Positions 29,390 through 38,936 of a stretch of DNA of 55,338 nucleotides are shown piece by piece (within the stretch, counting starts at the first letter, position 1; every line of letters begins with the position of its first letter). This DNA comes from Bacteroidota bacterium (GTDB lineage Bacteria; Bacteroidota; Bacteroidia; Flavobacteriales; Flavobacteriaceae). The position numbers and the translations under genes are program-made. The notes beneath the pieces were generated by a model. That model made no database searches. It saw only the letters and a program-made list of their open reading frames with translations, and had not been told where the DNA came from. The stretch covers positions 1 to 55,338 of the forward strand of contig CATAMV010000053.1 in assembly GCA_949487855.1 (NCBI GenBank), read 5' to 3'.

Positions 29390-29887
29390 ATGAAAAGAGT
29401 ACTTTTTATAACGCTAGTTTTAGCCGTAGTGGGTTGTGCAACTCCTGCTGCTGAAACTAAAGTGGAAGGCGTAGGTTTTTTTAAGCCCATGCCTGGTGAG
29501 AAATTCACTACAGGATCTGAAGACGTTTTAGATGTATGGATGAAATACATCGATGCACACAACAATCAGGATTTAGAAACGATTGCATCCATGGGTGTAG
29601 ACTCGCTCTACATTTTAGGTCCCGATGGTTCTGAGATTAAATCAAAAGAAGAGCAAGCTGCGCTTTTAGAAGGCTGGTTTGCTGCCGCAAACCCAAAATG
29701 GGATGCCTATTGGGGTATGCCTTACAAATCGGTGCCTAGCGGTGCTGATTGGGTAATTGCTGGACATAACGTAACCCAAACCATTGAAGGAGAAGAAACC
29801 ACCATACTACAAATGATTGATGGGGAAATTAAAGACGGCAAAGTAGTGCGCTTCTTTGTGTATTCTATTGAGCCTAAAACAGAATAG
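29390..29887 (+). CDS. lipoprotein with SnoaL/NTF2-like domain
   Basis: 165 aa; lipobox 'LVLAVVGCATP'; 'YIDAHNNQDLETIASMGVDSLYILGPDG'. Confidence 0.7.
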   Translation: MKRVLFITLVLAVVGCATPAAETKVEGVGFFKPMPGEKFTTGSEDVLDVWMKYIDAHNNQDLETIASMGVDSLYILGPDGSEIKSKEEQAALLEGWFAAANPKWDAYWGMPYKSVPSGADWVIAGHNVTQTIEGEETTILQMIDGEIKDGKVVRFFVYSIEPKTE

Positions 29888-29917
29888 GGAAACCCTCAAA
29901 ATTTAATTTTTAGAAAA

Positions 29918-29947
29918 GGCGCAAAACATGGTTTTGCGTCTTTTTTA
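29918..29947 (+). terminator. Rho-independent terminator
   Basis: ggcgcaaaac-atg-gttttgcgtc stem (10 bp, one G.U) followed by TTTTTTA. Confidence 0.8.
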
Positions 29948-30075
29948 TTCTAAAGGCTGAATGTAATCCAACGTTCCGCTAAACAGAATTTCGCTCTGGG
30001 GTTTTGAATAGGCTTATAAATGTTTAAGCTTTTTAAAATGAGCACGCAGTCGCGCCGGGTGGATGCGGTTGTTAG

Positions 30076-30972
30076 TTACGGTTTTATTTCAATTGTTTTA
30101 CCAGCTTCAAGCTTTTCAATTCCAGTTGATAGCCTTAACCATATGGACGCATTTTCTTGTGGATTAGTAATTTTATCGCTGTCAATTTTAACTTTTTTAA
30201 TAGCTTTTAGATATTGTGTTAGTTAGCCGTTGCCAACAGACCAAATGTCGTTGGATTTTCCAATTTTCTCTCAAAACTCAACCATATTATCCCAGCGGTT
30301 CTGATCTCCAAATTCCCATGAGTGACCCCAAACATAGAAAAGCGATAATTCTTGTTTGTCCAAGTCTAAATATGCATCGAGGTAATCTAACGCTTTACTG
30401 TCATGACAGGTTGGATTCCAGATCATATAATTTTGTGGCAAATCAAACTTGTACGTATCAGCAACTGTTCTTCCATTTATAACTCCTGTTTTGGCAATCA
30501 ATTTTGAAATACTACTATTGGTATTTCCAAAAGGGTATGCCATACTGATTATTTCTCTGCTGGTAAGTTGAGTTAAAACCTCCAGATCAGTATTTACTTC
30601 TTCAAGAATTTCATCATTTTTAATAGCAGTGAAATTTTTGTGTAGAGCACCATGTACAGCAATTTCATGATTTTTATAGATAATCAATAATGAATCTTTT
30701 GGAACATATTTTTGAAAAATAGTGTCTCCGTCTGTTTGTGGCCAACCACGAGTAACTCCTAAATATCCTGAGTTAAGATTAAATATTCCAACAAGATTGT
30801 TTTGGTAAAATAAACGAGCTAATTCAATATCTTGAATAGTTCCATCATCATAACTTAACACTAATGCTTTGGATTTACCATCAGGGTAAGTGAAATCAAT
30901 AAAACTTGGTTTTTCGTTGCAGGACAAGCAAAGCAAAAAACAACTACAGATTGTAATGATTACTTGTTTCAT
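30076..30972 (-). pseudogene. polysaccharide deacetylase family protein, interrupted by two in-frame stops (TGA 30271-30273; TAA 30223-30225)
   Basis: Track ORF 30271..30972 ends WGHSWEFGDQNRWDNMVEF*; same frame continues EKIGKSNDIWSVGNG*LTQYLKAIKKVKIDSDKITNPQENASIWLRLSTGIEKLEAGKTIEIKP*. Confidence 0.8.
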
Positions 30973-31070
30973 TTATTCTAATTATAGCTAATGTCGTACA
31001 AAATTTAGTGGCGTAATTAAGTGCCAAAACAACCAATACAAAAAACTTTTTAAAATAAGCACGAGACACA

Positions 31071-31107
31071 GCCCTGATTGCAGCAGGCAAGCTCACGCTA
31101 GCAGGGC
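31071..31107. repeat. imperfect inverted repeat (gccctg...cagggc)
   Basis: gccctgattgcagcaggcaagctcacgctagcagggc. Confidence 0.5.
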
Positions 31108-31179
31108 GTATAATTAAATTTCATTCTTAGAATTGCACTTGACTACTATTTTTTATATACCGTGTTATGCCACGCTAGT

Positions 31180-31347
31180 TTATTTTTCTTCTTTTTTATA
31201 CCCTAATGTAAATCCTACGATTGAAGCTATTAACATAGGTACAATAAAGTTTTGTTTGAAAATGAACCATAATAACAGGGAAACAATTTGCCCTACAATT
31301 ATAAACAAAATAAAAGCTTTCACTTTCTTTCTAGTTATCGCTACCAT
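31180..31347 (-). CDS. small two-TM membrane protein (55 aa), candidate immunity-like protein
   Basis: ATG at 31347 overlaps the 3' end of the upstream frame (atATGgTAG): MVAITRKKVKAFILFIIVGQIVSLLLWFIFKQNFIVPMLIASIVGFTLGYKKEEK*; below the ORF-track size cut-off. Confidence 0.65.
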   Translation of the reverse strand: MVAITRKKVKAFILFIIVGQIVSLLLWFIFKQNFIVPMLIASIVGFTLGYKKEEK

Positions 31348-32228
31348 ATCCAGTCTAAGAATTTAGTAACTGCTACTCCAACTGAGCCAGCAACAGCACC
31401 TCCTACTATAGCTCCTCCGTAAGCCACTTGTCCTGCGCCTGGAACAACATTCACTATCCAAGCTCCTGCGGCACCTGCTACTGCTCCCCCAACATCAGCT
31501 TTTACAATATCTTTTGCATCCTCACAATTACATCCACAATGTCCGTCTGTACACTCCTCTCCCTTATTAAAGAAATATTCACTATGATTTAAAACTTTAT
31601 TAGTTGAGCCTTCCAATTCTGTCCATTTACTCCAGTTTTCTAACCAATACTTATATGAATATTTGGCTGTCTGTGTTGCAGAAAACAGAGTGATTAATTG
31701 TTCATCGCTTTAATCAACTTCATTTTCAATATCTTGTTCTAAGTTTGAGATACTCTCTTCAATGTTGTTGTCTTTAGTGAAATCTATTTTCTCTAAAATC
31801 TCATTTAAAGAGTTTAAATACTCTTCTTCTTTACTAGATAATTCACTAGAAGTTTTTTGTGAATAAGTTGAACGTTTTGTAAATGTTTGTTTTTCTTTAA
31901 AAATACGTTCAACATTCTCTATTCCAATTTCATTTGAATGGTCAGAATATTTTCTGTTTGCTCTAACACGTGAAATTAAAAAATCTTCTAAGTCTTCTTT
32001 TTTGCTTTTAGAAGATTTGTTCATATAACTCTTTTTACTAGATTCTTTTTTTAAAAATTCATAAGTTTCATCTAACATTATGTTATGTTCTATTCCAACA
32101 AACTCAATGTTTGTTGCATTTATTACCTCTGAGGTAATATCATCCGTTTCCATGCTTTTGTTTGTACAAGAAAATATTGCAAAGCTCAAAATAGCTGTAA
32201 AAAAGGTAATTAATTTAATTTTTTTCAT
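31341..32228 (-). pseudogene. lipoprotein with C-terminal Cys cluster and glycine-zipper segment, interrupted by a single in-frame TAA (31710-31712)
   Basis: Track ORFs 31710..32228 and 31341..31616 share a frame. Between them only one stop: ...LEQDIENEVD*SDEQLITLFSATQTAKYSYKYWLENWSKWTELEGSTNKV...GEECTDGHCGCNCEDAKDIVKADVGGAVAGAAGAW...TKFLDWIW*. Confidence 0.75.
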
Positions 32229-32437
32229 AATAAATTTGAGGTTTAATGAAAGGTTGCTTTTTGTTTTTTTAAACTTTCATAAATTAAACATAATCTACTC
32301 TTTACACTATGAGTAGGCTGCCTCTTCTATTTTTAATGTCTGTTCAACAGAATTTTTCATATTTTGACGTTGGATGGTCAGTTCGTTTTCAACCGCTATG
32401 TTTCTTTAATGTGCCATAACTTATATTAATGCATTTC

Positions 32438-32458
32438 GCCTACCTGCGGCAGGCAGGC
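32438..32458. repeat. REP-like short hairpin (gcctacctgc-g-gcaggcaggc)
   Basis: 10-bp arms with one G.U pair around a single central base. Confidence 0.6.
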
Positions 32459-32672
32459 ATATCCAACTCCTCTAAACTGTAAAAAATAAAAAAAGCGAAT
32501 TAGGTTAAGTCTTTAAAGTCAACAATTTGGAGATTTGTTTGACGATAAGTTAACAAAAAATGAATACCTGATGCTAGCTCAACTTTATTTTAACAATTCC
32601 AACGCCTTATTTGTTAATTTCTTTAGCGCAACAGCTATTTTTATTTCTGTATGATGTTTTAAATTAGCCCTC

Positions 32673-34526
32673 ATGCCACAAACCACACAGTATAACGAAG
32701 ACAATATCCGTTCCTTAGATTGGAAAGAGCATATTCGCATGCGCCCGGGCATGTATATTGGCAAGCTCGGCGACGGTTCTTCTCCAGATGATGGGATTTA
32801 TATTTTACTCAAAGAAGTCTTAGACAACAGTATAGACGAATTTGTCATGGGCGCAGGTAAAACCATAGAAATCACTATTGCCGAGGGGAAGGTTACGGTG
32901 CGGGACTACGGTCGTGGTATTCCATTGGGTAAAGTAGTTGATGTGGTTTCTAAAATGAACACGGGTGGAAAATACGATTCCCGTGCTTTTAAAAAATCGG
33001 TTGGACTTAACGGCGTAGGTACCAAAGCCGTAAATGCCCTTTCCATGGATTTTTCGGTCTATTCGGTACGTGAAGGACAAATGAAGGTAGCGCGTTTTAG
33101 CCAAGGAATACTAGAGGAAGACGCTGAAGTAGTCACATCCTCAAAGCGCAACGGAACAGGCGTGTCTTTTATGCCCGATGAGTCTATTTTTAAAAAATAC
33201 CGTTACCGTCATGAGTATGTGGCAAAAATGCTCAAAAACTATGTGTACTTAAATCCGGGGCTTACCATTGTTTTTAACGGCGAAAAATTTATTTCCAAAA
33301 ACGGGCTAAAAGACCTGTTGGAAGACAACAACAACACAGAAGATTTCATATATCCTGTTATTCACCTTAAAGGCAACGATATTGAAGTGGCCATTACGCA
33401 CAGTAAAACCCAGTACAACGAAGAATATCACTCATTTGTAAACGGTCAACACACCACGCAAGGAGGAACGCATCAAACCGCATTTCGGGAAGCCTTAGTA
33501 AAAACCATTCGTGAGTTTTACGGCAAACAATTTGATCCCTCAGATATTCGTAAATCTATTATTTCTGCGATTAGCATCAAGGTTATGGAACCTGTGTTTG
33601 AATCGCAAACCAAAACCAAATTAGGCTCTACCGAAATGGGAGGTGATTTGCCTACGGTACGTACCTACATCAATGATTTTGTAGGGAAGCAATTAGATAA
33701 TTTTCTACATAAAAACGCCGATACCGCAGAGGCGTTACAACGCAAAATTCTTCAAGCCGAAAAAGAACGCAAAGAACTTTCGGGTATTCGTAAGTTGGCG
33801 CGAGAACGTGCTAAAAAAGCAAGTCTTCACAACAAAAAATTACGAGATTGCCGCGTGCATTTGGGCGATATCAAAAAAGACCAGCGCTTGGATTCCACGC
33901 TGTTTATTACCGAGGGCGACTCTGCAAGTGGTTCCATTACCAAATCTAGAGATGTAAACACACAAGCGGTGTTTAGCCTTCGTGGGAAGCCGTTGAATTC
34001 GTATGGCATGTCCAAAAAAATTGTATATGAAAACGAGGAGTTTAACCTGTTGCAAGCCGCATTGAATATCGAAGAATCCATGGAGGATTTGCGCTACAAC
34101 AATATCGTAATTGCTACAGACGCCGACGTTGATGGCATGCACATCCGGTTGCTACTCATCACTTTCTTTTTACAGTTTTTCCCAGAGCTTATTAAAGATG
34201 GGCATTTATATATTTTACAAACGCCATTATTCCGTGTGCGCAACAAAAAGAAAACGATTTACTGCTACTCGGAACAAGAGCGCGTTGATGCCCTAAGGGA
34301 ACTAGGAAAACAAGCTGAAATTACACGATTTAAGGGATTGGGTGAGATTTCCCCCGACGAGTTTTCACATTTTATTGGCGATGATATTCGCCTTGATCCT
34401 GTAATGTTGGACAAAAACATGACGATTGATGAGTTGTTATCGTTTTACATGGGTAAAAACACACCCAAACGGCAAGAATTTATCATCGACAACCTAAAAG
34501 TAGAGTTAGATAAAGTTGAATCATGA
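32673..34526 (+). CDS. parE: DNA topoisomerase IV subunit B
   Basis: 617 aa; '[13 protein letters not shown]', '[13 protein letters not shown]', '[13 protein letters not shown]', '[14 protein letters not shown]'. Confidence 0.95.
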   Translation: MPQTTQYNEDNIRSLDWKEHIRMRPGMYIGKLGDGSSPDDGIYILLKEVLDNSIDEFVMGAGKTIEITIAEGKVTVRDYGRGIPLGKVVDVVSKMNTGGKYDSRAFKKSVGLNGVGTKAVNALSMDFSVYSVREGQMKVARFSQGILEEDAEVVTSSKRNGTGVSFMPDESIFKKYRYRHEYVAKMLKNYVYLNPGLTIVFNGEKFISKNGLKDLLEDNNNTEDFIYPVIHLKGNDIEVAITHSKTQYNEEYHSFVNGQHTTQGGTHQTAFREALVKTIREFYGKQFDPSDIRKSIISAISIKVMEPVFESQTKTKLGSTEMGGDLPTVRTYINDFVGKQLDNFLHKNADTAEALQRKILQAEKERKELSGIRKLARERAKKASLHNKKLRDCRVHLGDIKKDQRLDSTLFITEGDSASGSITKSRDVNTQAVFSLRGKPLNSYGMSKKIVYENEEFNLLQAALNIEESMEDLRYNNIVIATDADVDGMHIRLLLITFFLQFFPELIKDGHLYILQTPLFRVRNKKKTIYCYSEQERVDALRELGKQAEITRFKGLGEISPDEFSHFIGDDIRLDPVMLDKNMTIDELLSFYMGKNTPKRQEFIIDNLKVELDKVES

Positions 34527-37108
34527 ACGACGAGCAGCACCTTTCTTCAGACGATCAGTTGATTCGCGTAACCGGCATGTACAAAGATTGGTTTTTAGAC
34601 TATGCTTCGTATGTGATTTTGGAACGTGCCGTACCGGCTATTGAAGATGGTTTTAAACCTGTTCAGCGTCGTATTCTACATTCCATGAAAGACCTAGACG
34701 ATGGACGCTACAACAAGGTTGCCAACGTTGTGGGACACACCATGCAGTACCACCCTCACGGCGATGCTTCTATCTCAGATGCCATGGTGCAGATTGGACA
34801 AAAAGATTTGCTTATTGACATGCAAGGAAACTGGGGAAATATCCTAACAGGAGATTCGGCAGCAGCTTCTCGATACATAGAAGCACGACTATCCAAATTT
34901 GCTCTCGATGTGGTATACAGCCCAAAAGTTACGCAGTGGCAACTTTCCTATGACGGACGTAAAAAAGAACCAATTCACCTGCCTGTAAAGTTCCCCATGC
35001 TGCTAGCGCAAGGCGGCGAGGGTATTGCCGTAGGGCTTTCTACCAAAATTTTACCCCATAATTTCAATGAACTCATAGATGCTTCTATCAAGCACTTACA
35101 AGGCAAACGCTTTACGCTTGTGCCTGATTTTCCAACAGGTGGCGTTATGGATGCCGACAACTATAACGACGGGCTTCGTGGGGGTAAAATACGCGTGCGT
35201 GCACGAATTAATCAACAGGACAAACAAACCTTGGTGATTTCTGAAATTCCATTTTCAACCACCACGTCTTCGCTAATAGACTCCATTCTAAAAGCCAACG
35301 AAAAGGGAAAAATTAAAATTAAAAAAATTGAAGATAACACTGCGGCAGCTGTTGAAATTAAAATCATACTTCCGCCCAATGTTTCTCCCGACAAAACCAT
35401 AGATGCCCTTTTTGCTTTTACAGCGTGTGAAACCTCTATTTCTCCTTTAGGCTGTGTCATTGAAGACAACAAACCCAATTTTATTGGCGTGTCTGAAATG
35501 CTGCGCCGTTCCACCGACCACACATTAGAACTCTTGCGTTCTGAGCTTGAAGTAAAACAGGAAGAACTGGAGGAGCAATGGCATTTTGCATCCTTGGAGC
35601 GTATTTTTATTGAAAACCGTATTTATCGAGATATTGAAGAAGTCGAAACATGGGAAGGCGTGCTCAAAGCCATTCATAGCGGTTTGGCACCGCATACCAT
35701 TAATTTGAAGCGCCCTGTTACAGATGATGATGTGGTGCGCTTAACGGAAATTCGCATTAAGCGTATTTCAAAATTTGATTTAGACAAAGCGCAACAGAAA
35801 ATTGTGGCACTCGAGGCAGAATTAGATCAAGTAGCATATAATTTAGCCCATATTGTAGATTTTGCTATTGATTATTTTAAACGCCTTAAAAAAACCTACG
35901 GCAATGGAAAAGAACGCAAAACAGAACTTAGCGTTTTTGCAGATGTAGATGCCCGGAAAGTCGTTATTCGAAACACAAAATTGTATGTAAGCAGAGAAGA
36001 AGGTTTTGTGGGGACGTCACTGCGCAAAGATGAATACGTTGCCGATTGTGCCGATATTGATGATGTGATTGTATTTACTGCCGAAGGTAAAATGATGGTT
36101 ACCAAAGTAGATACCAAAACCTTTGTGGGTAAAAATATCATTCACGTTGCGGTATTTAAAAAGAAAGATACGCGTACCATTTACAACATGATTTATCAAG
36201 ACGGTCGTGGCGGTACATCCTATATAAAGCGCTTTGCCGTTACAGGCGTTACTAGAGACAAACACTACGACCTAACAAATGGAAAAGCGCAATCCAAAGT
36301 GCATTATTTTTCTGCAAATCCAAATGGAGAAGCCGAAATTGTAACGATACATCTAAGGCAAAGCGGTTCTATTAAAAAATTGAAATGGGATTTGGACTTT
36401 GCCGATTTGGTCATAAAGGGAAGGGGAGTCCGTGGAAATACGGTAACCAAATACGCCATCAAGCGAGTAGATTTAAAAGAAGTGGGTGTTTCTACACTTA
36501 AACCGAGAAAGATTTGGTACGACGAAACTGTTCAACGTCTTAATGCTGATGAGCGCGGACGCCTAATAGGTGCATTTAAAGGAGAAGATCGAATACTGAT
36601 TGTTACACAATCGGGGAAAGTAAAAACCCAAATTCCAGATTTGAGCATGCATTTTCCACCCGATATGTTGCTTTTGGAAAAATGGGAGCCTCAAAAACCG
36701 CTTTCTGCCGTTTATTTTGACGGAGCAAAAGAGCGCTACTTTGGAAAACGTTTTCTTATTGAATCTCCAGATAAAGAAGAGCAGTTTGTACAAGAAGGTG
36801 CAAAAATCAAATTAGAATGGTTTTCTGCCGATTGGCGCCCCGTATGCACGCTTCATTTTACAAAGCCACGTGGCGGCGAGGCAAAAGCAGCACAACGGCT
36901 GGAGTTTGAAGACTTTATTGCACCAAAAGGAATAAAGGCCATCGGGAACCAGCTTACTACAGATAAGTTAAAACGCATTGAAGAAAACGAACCTTTACCA
37001 TATACGCCAGAACCTGAAACTGAGGCAGTTGATATTGAAGCAGAAGTGGAAGAAGTAAAACCCTCAGAAAGCGATGACGGCGAAGGACAGATTAGTTTAG
37101 AACTTTAA
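34523..37108 (+). CDS. parC: DNA topoisomerase IV subunit A
   Basis: 861 aa; '[29 protein letters not shown]', '[18 protein letters not shown]'; 4-nt overlap with parE. Confidence 0.95.
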   Translation: MNDEQHLSSDDQLIRVTGMYKDWFLDYASYVILERAVPAIEDGFKPVQRRILHSMKDLDDGRYNKVANVVGHTMQYHPHGDASISDAMVQIGQKDLLIDMQGNWGNILTGDSAAASRYIEARLSKFALDVVYSPKVTQWQLSYDGRKKEPIHLPVKFPMLLAQGGEGIAVGLSTKILPHNFNELIDASIKHLQGKRFTLVPDFPTGGVMDADNYNDGLRGGKIRVRARINQQDKQTLVISEIPFSTTTSSLIDSILKANEKGKIKIKKIEDNTAAAVEIKIILPPNVSPDKTIDALFAFTACETSISPLGCVIEDNKPNFIGVSEMLRRSTDHTLELLRSELEVKQEELEEQWHFASLERIFIENRIYRDIEEVETWEGVLKAIHSGLAPHTINLKRPVTDDDVVRLTEIRIKRISKFDLDKAQQKIVALEAELDQVAYNLAHIVDFAIDYFKRLKKTYGNGKERKTELSVFADVDARKVVIRNTKLYVSREEGFVGTSLRKDEYVADCADIDDVIVFTAEGKMMVTKVDTKTFVGKNIIHVAVFKKKDTRTIYNMIYQDGRGGTSYIKRFAVTGVTRDKHYDLTNGKAQSKVHYFSANPNGEAEIVTIHLRQSGSIKKLKWDLDFADLVIKGRGVRGNTVTKYAIKRVDLKEVGVSTLKPRKIWYDETVQRLNADERGRLIGAFKGEDRILIVTQSGKVKTQIPDLSMHFPPDMLLLEKWEPQKPLSAVYFDGAKERYFGKRFLIESPDKEEQFVQEGAKIKLEWFSADWRPVCTLHFTKPRGGEAKAAQRLEFEDFIAPKGIKAIGNQLTTDKLKRIEENEPLPYTPEPETEAVDIEAEVEEVKPSESDDGEGQISLEL

Positions 37109-37884
37109 CTTTTTGCTTTGCGTTTTCTAAAACGCATATTCAGAAATTCCACCAACAGCGAAAAAGAAATTGAAAAGTATAAATACCCCTTAGGAATGGC
37201 GCCAACACTTGTTCCTAGTACTTCTAAATGTGACAGGTGCGCACCCTCCGCAATAAGCATAAATCCAATCAAAATAAGAAATGAAAGTGCCAAAATTTGC
37301 AAGGATGGGTGTTTGTGAACAAAGCGCGTAACGGGATGCGCAAACCACATCATCGCTACAATGGAAATAACGACAGCGGTAACCATAATCCAAAGTGCCC
37401 CATCTATGCCGCTGGTCATGCCCACGGCAGTCAGAATTGAATCAACAGAGAACACCGCATCAATCAGAATAATCTGAAGCAAGATTTTCCCCATTGTGTT
37501 TGCAGTTTTATTTTTTACCTGTTCGCTTTTTTCACCCGCATGGTCAATCTTTTCATGAATTTCTTTGGTGCTTTTGTAAAGCAAAAAGAGTCCCCCTGCA
37601 AACAAGATAAGCGATTGACCATTTACTGCCACATAAATCATCGAATTTGAAATTTCAAAAAGGGAGGATTGCATGGCAATAAGCCAAGAAATAGCAAAAA
37701 GTAAAATTATACGCAGTACAAGAGCAAGAAGAAGCCCAATATTGGTTGCGCTTTTTCTTTTTTCTAGTGGGAGTTTCCCTACTACAATGGAGATAAACAC
37801 GATGTTATCTATTCCTAGAATAATTTCCAAAAAAGTAAGAGTCAACAGCGAAGAAATCGACTCGGGAGTAAACAGAAAATCCAT
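37105..37884 (-). CDS. TerC family membrane protein
   Basis: 259 aa; 'LEIILGIDNIVFISIVVGKLP', 'IILIDAVFSVDSILTAVGMT'. Confidence 0.93.
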   Translation of the reverse strand: MDFLFTPESISSLLTLTFLEIILGIDNIVFISIVVGKLPLEKRKSATNIGLLLALVLRIILLFAISWLIAMQSSLFEISNSMIYVAVNGQSLILFAGGLFLLYKSTKEIHEKIDHAGEKSEQVKNKTANTMGKILLQIILIDAVFSVDSILTAVGMTSGIDGALWIMVTAVVISIVAMMWFAHPVTRFVHKHPSLQILALSFLILIGFMLIAEGAHLSHLEVLGTSVGAIPKGYLYFSISFSLLVEFLNMRFRKRKAKS

Positions 37885-38262
37885 TTAATTACGCAGTTTA
37901 GTTACCACACCACGTTGTTTATTGGCACTGTCGCCAACCAAATTATATTCAAAGGTGTACGTGTTGTCTTTAGTTGTGAGAATTTTCATGTGCACCGCCT
38001 TTGAATCTTGATAGCTAAGGGGGCGTAATTTTTTCACAATACACTCACAGTCATTCAGCCAGCGCACAGATGAGCTATCCACTCTATTTAAATAATAATC
38101 TACTTCAATACTATCGGTACGTGTGAATTTTGTAGTCAACGTATCGCCCAACACCGTAGAAGTAAAGGAAAAAGTTCCAGTCTGAAAATCGCTACAATTG
38201 CGTTGTGGCGAAAAACAAGCGGAAACAGACAAAAACAATATACTAATCGTGGCAATTCTCAT
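37885..38262 (-). CDS. hypothetical lipoprotein
   Basis: 125 aa; lipobox 'LFLSVSACFS'. Confidence 0.65.
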   Translation of the reverse strand: MRIATISILFLSVSACFSPQRNCSDFQTGTFSFTSTVLGDTLTTKFTRTDSIEVDYYLNRVDSSSVRWLNDCECIVKKLRPLSYQDSKAVHMKILTTKDNTYTFEYNLVGDSANKQRGVVTKLRN

Positions 38263-38274
38263 ACCCCAAAAATA

Positions 38275-38682
38275 TCACTTTTTATTGGTGTATGTGCTAC
38301 AAGTACCATCGGTATAAAAAACGGTAACACGTTCCACTTCTTTTACATCGTGAATGCCGTCTTGTGGAATACGATGTTGAAGCGGCTGTTGAGGGTGCTC
38401 AATTTCAGGCTGATCTGTTTGAATGTCTTGTTTGGGTGGGAATAATGTTGAAACATCAGCTTGAATATGTTCCTGCGTATCTTCTTTACCAAGAAGCAAC
38501 CAATCGGAATGTAGGGTAGGGAAGGCGTGAAGCACTTTTAAGACAAAATCCAGGCTCGGCTTGTTTCTTCCCGATAAGATGTGAGAAATAGAAGATCGCT
38601 GTACCCCAATTCGATCCGCAAATGCGGCAGAACTAAGTTCACTATCGTCAATTACTTTTTTAATACGCTCAATCAAAGACAT
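38275..38682 (-). CDS. XRE-family helix-turn-helix transcriptional regulator
   Basis: 'IERIKKVIDDSELSSAAFADRIGVQRSSISHILSGRNKPSLDFVLKVLHAFP'; start taken at ATG 38682 (MSLIERIKK). Confidence 0.9.
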   Translation of the reverse strand: MSLIERIKKVIDDSELSSAAFADRIGVQRSSISHILSGRNKPSLDFVLKVLHAFPTLHSDWLLLGKEDTQEHIQADVSTLFPPKQDIQTDQPEIEHPQQPLQHRIPQDGIHDVKEVERVTVFYTDGTCSTYTNKK

Positions 38683-38794
38683 GGTTACATTTGTATATTT
38701 AGATTTGTAAATCACTGATATTTTCAAATGTAAGCAATTATTTATGATGTTTTATATTAAACTAATACTCCCTTAAATAATGCTTAACTGATAC

Positions 38795-38926
38795 GTTTAC
38801 AACGCTTTAATATAACATAAAATTTAGCAACAAAAAAATGTATCCAGTTGTAAACAGTAGCGTTTTAAAATTGTTTACAAAAATAACTTCAGTATGTATA
38901 TAATTGTAAACATGTTAAAGTTTACA
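38795..38926. promoter_or_regulatory. cluster of TTGTAAAC/GTTTACAA operator-like sites
   Basis: Sites at 38795-38802, 38848-38855, 38873-38880, 38904-38911, 38920-38926; includes palindrome TGTAAAC-atgttaaa-GTTTACA. Confidence 0.7.
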
Positions 38927-38936
38927 TTTGCAAACG

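Noticed and set aside
30020-30226. 68-aa plus-strand ORF
   Set aside because: Lies opposite the protein-like C-terminal extension of the deacetylase frame, which explains the region better.
31133-31366. 77-aa plus-strand hydrophobic ORF (TTG start)
   Set aside because: Opposite strand encodes the coupled two-TM ORF with an ATG start and sensible topology; hydrophobicity here is an antisense echo.
32295-32316. ctactc-N10-gagtag inverted repeat upstream of the interrupted lipoprotein gene
   Set aside because: Only 6-bp arms with no T tract or recurrence visible; could be chance.
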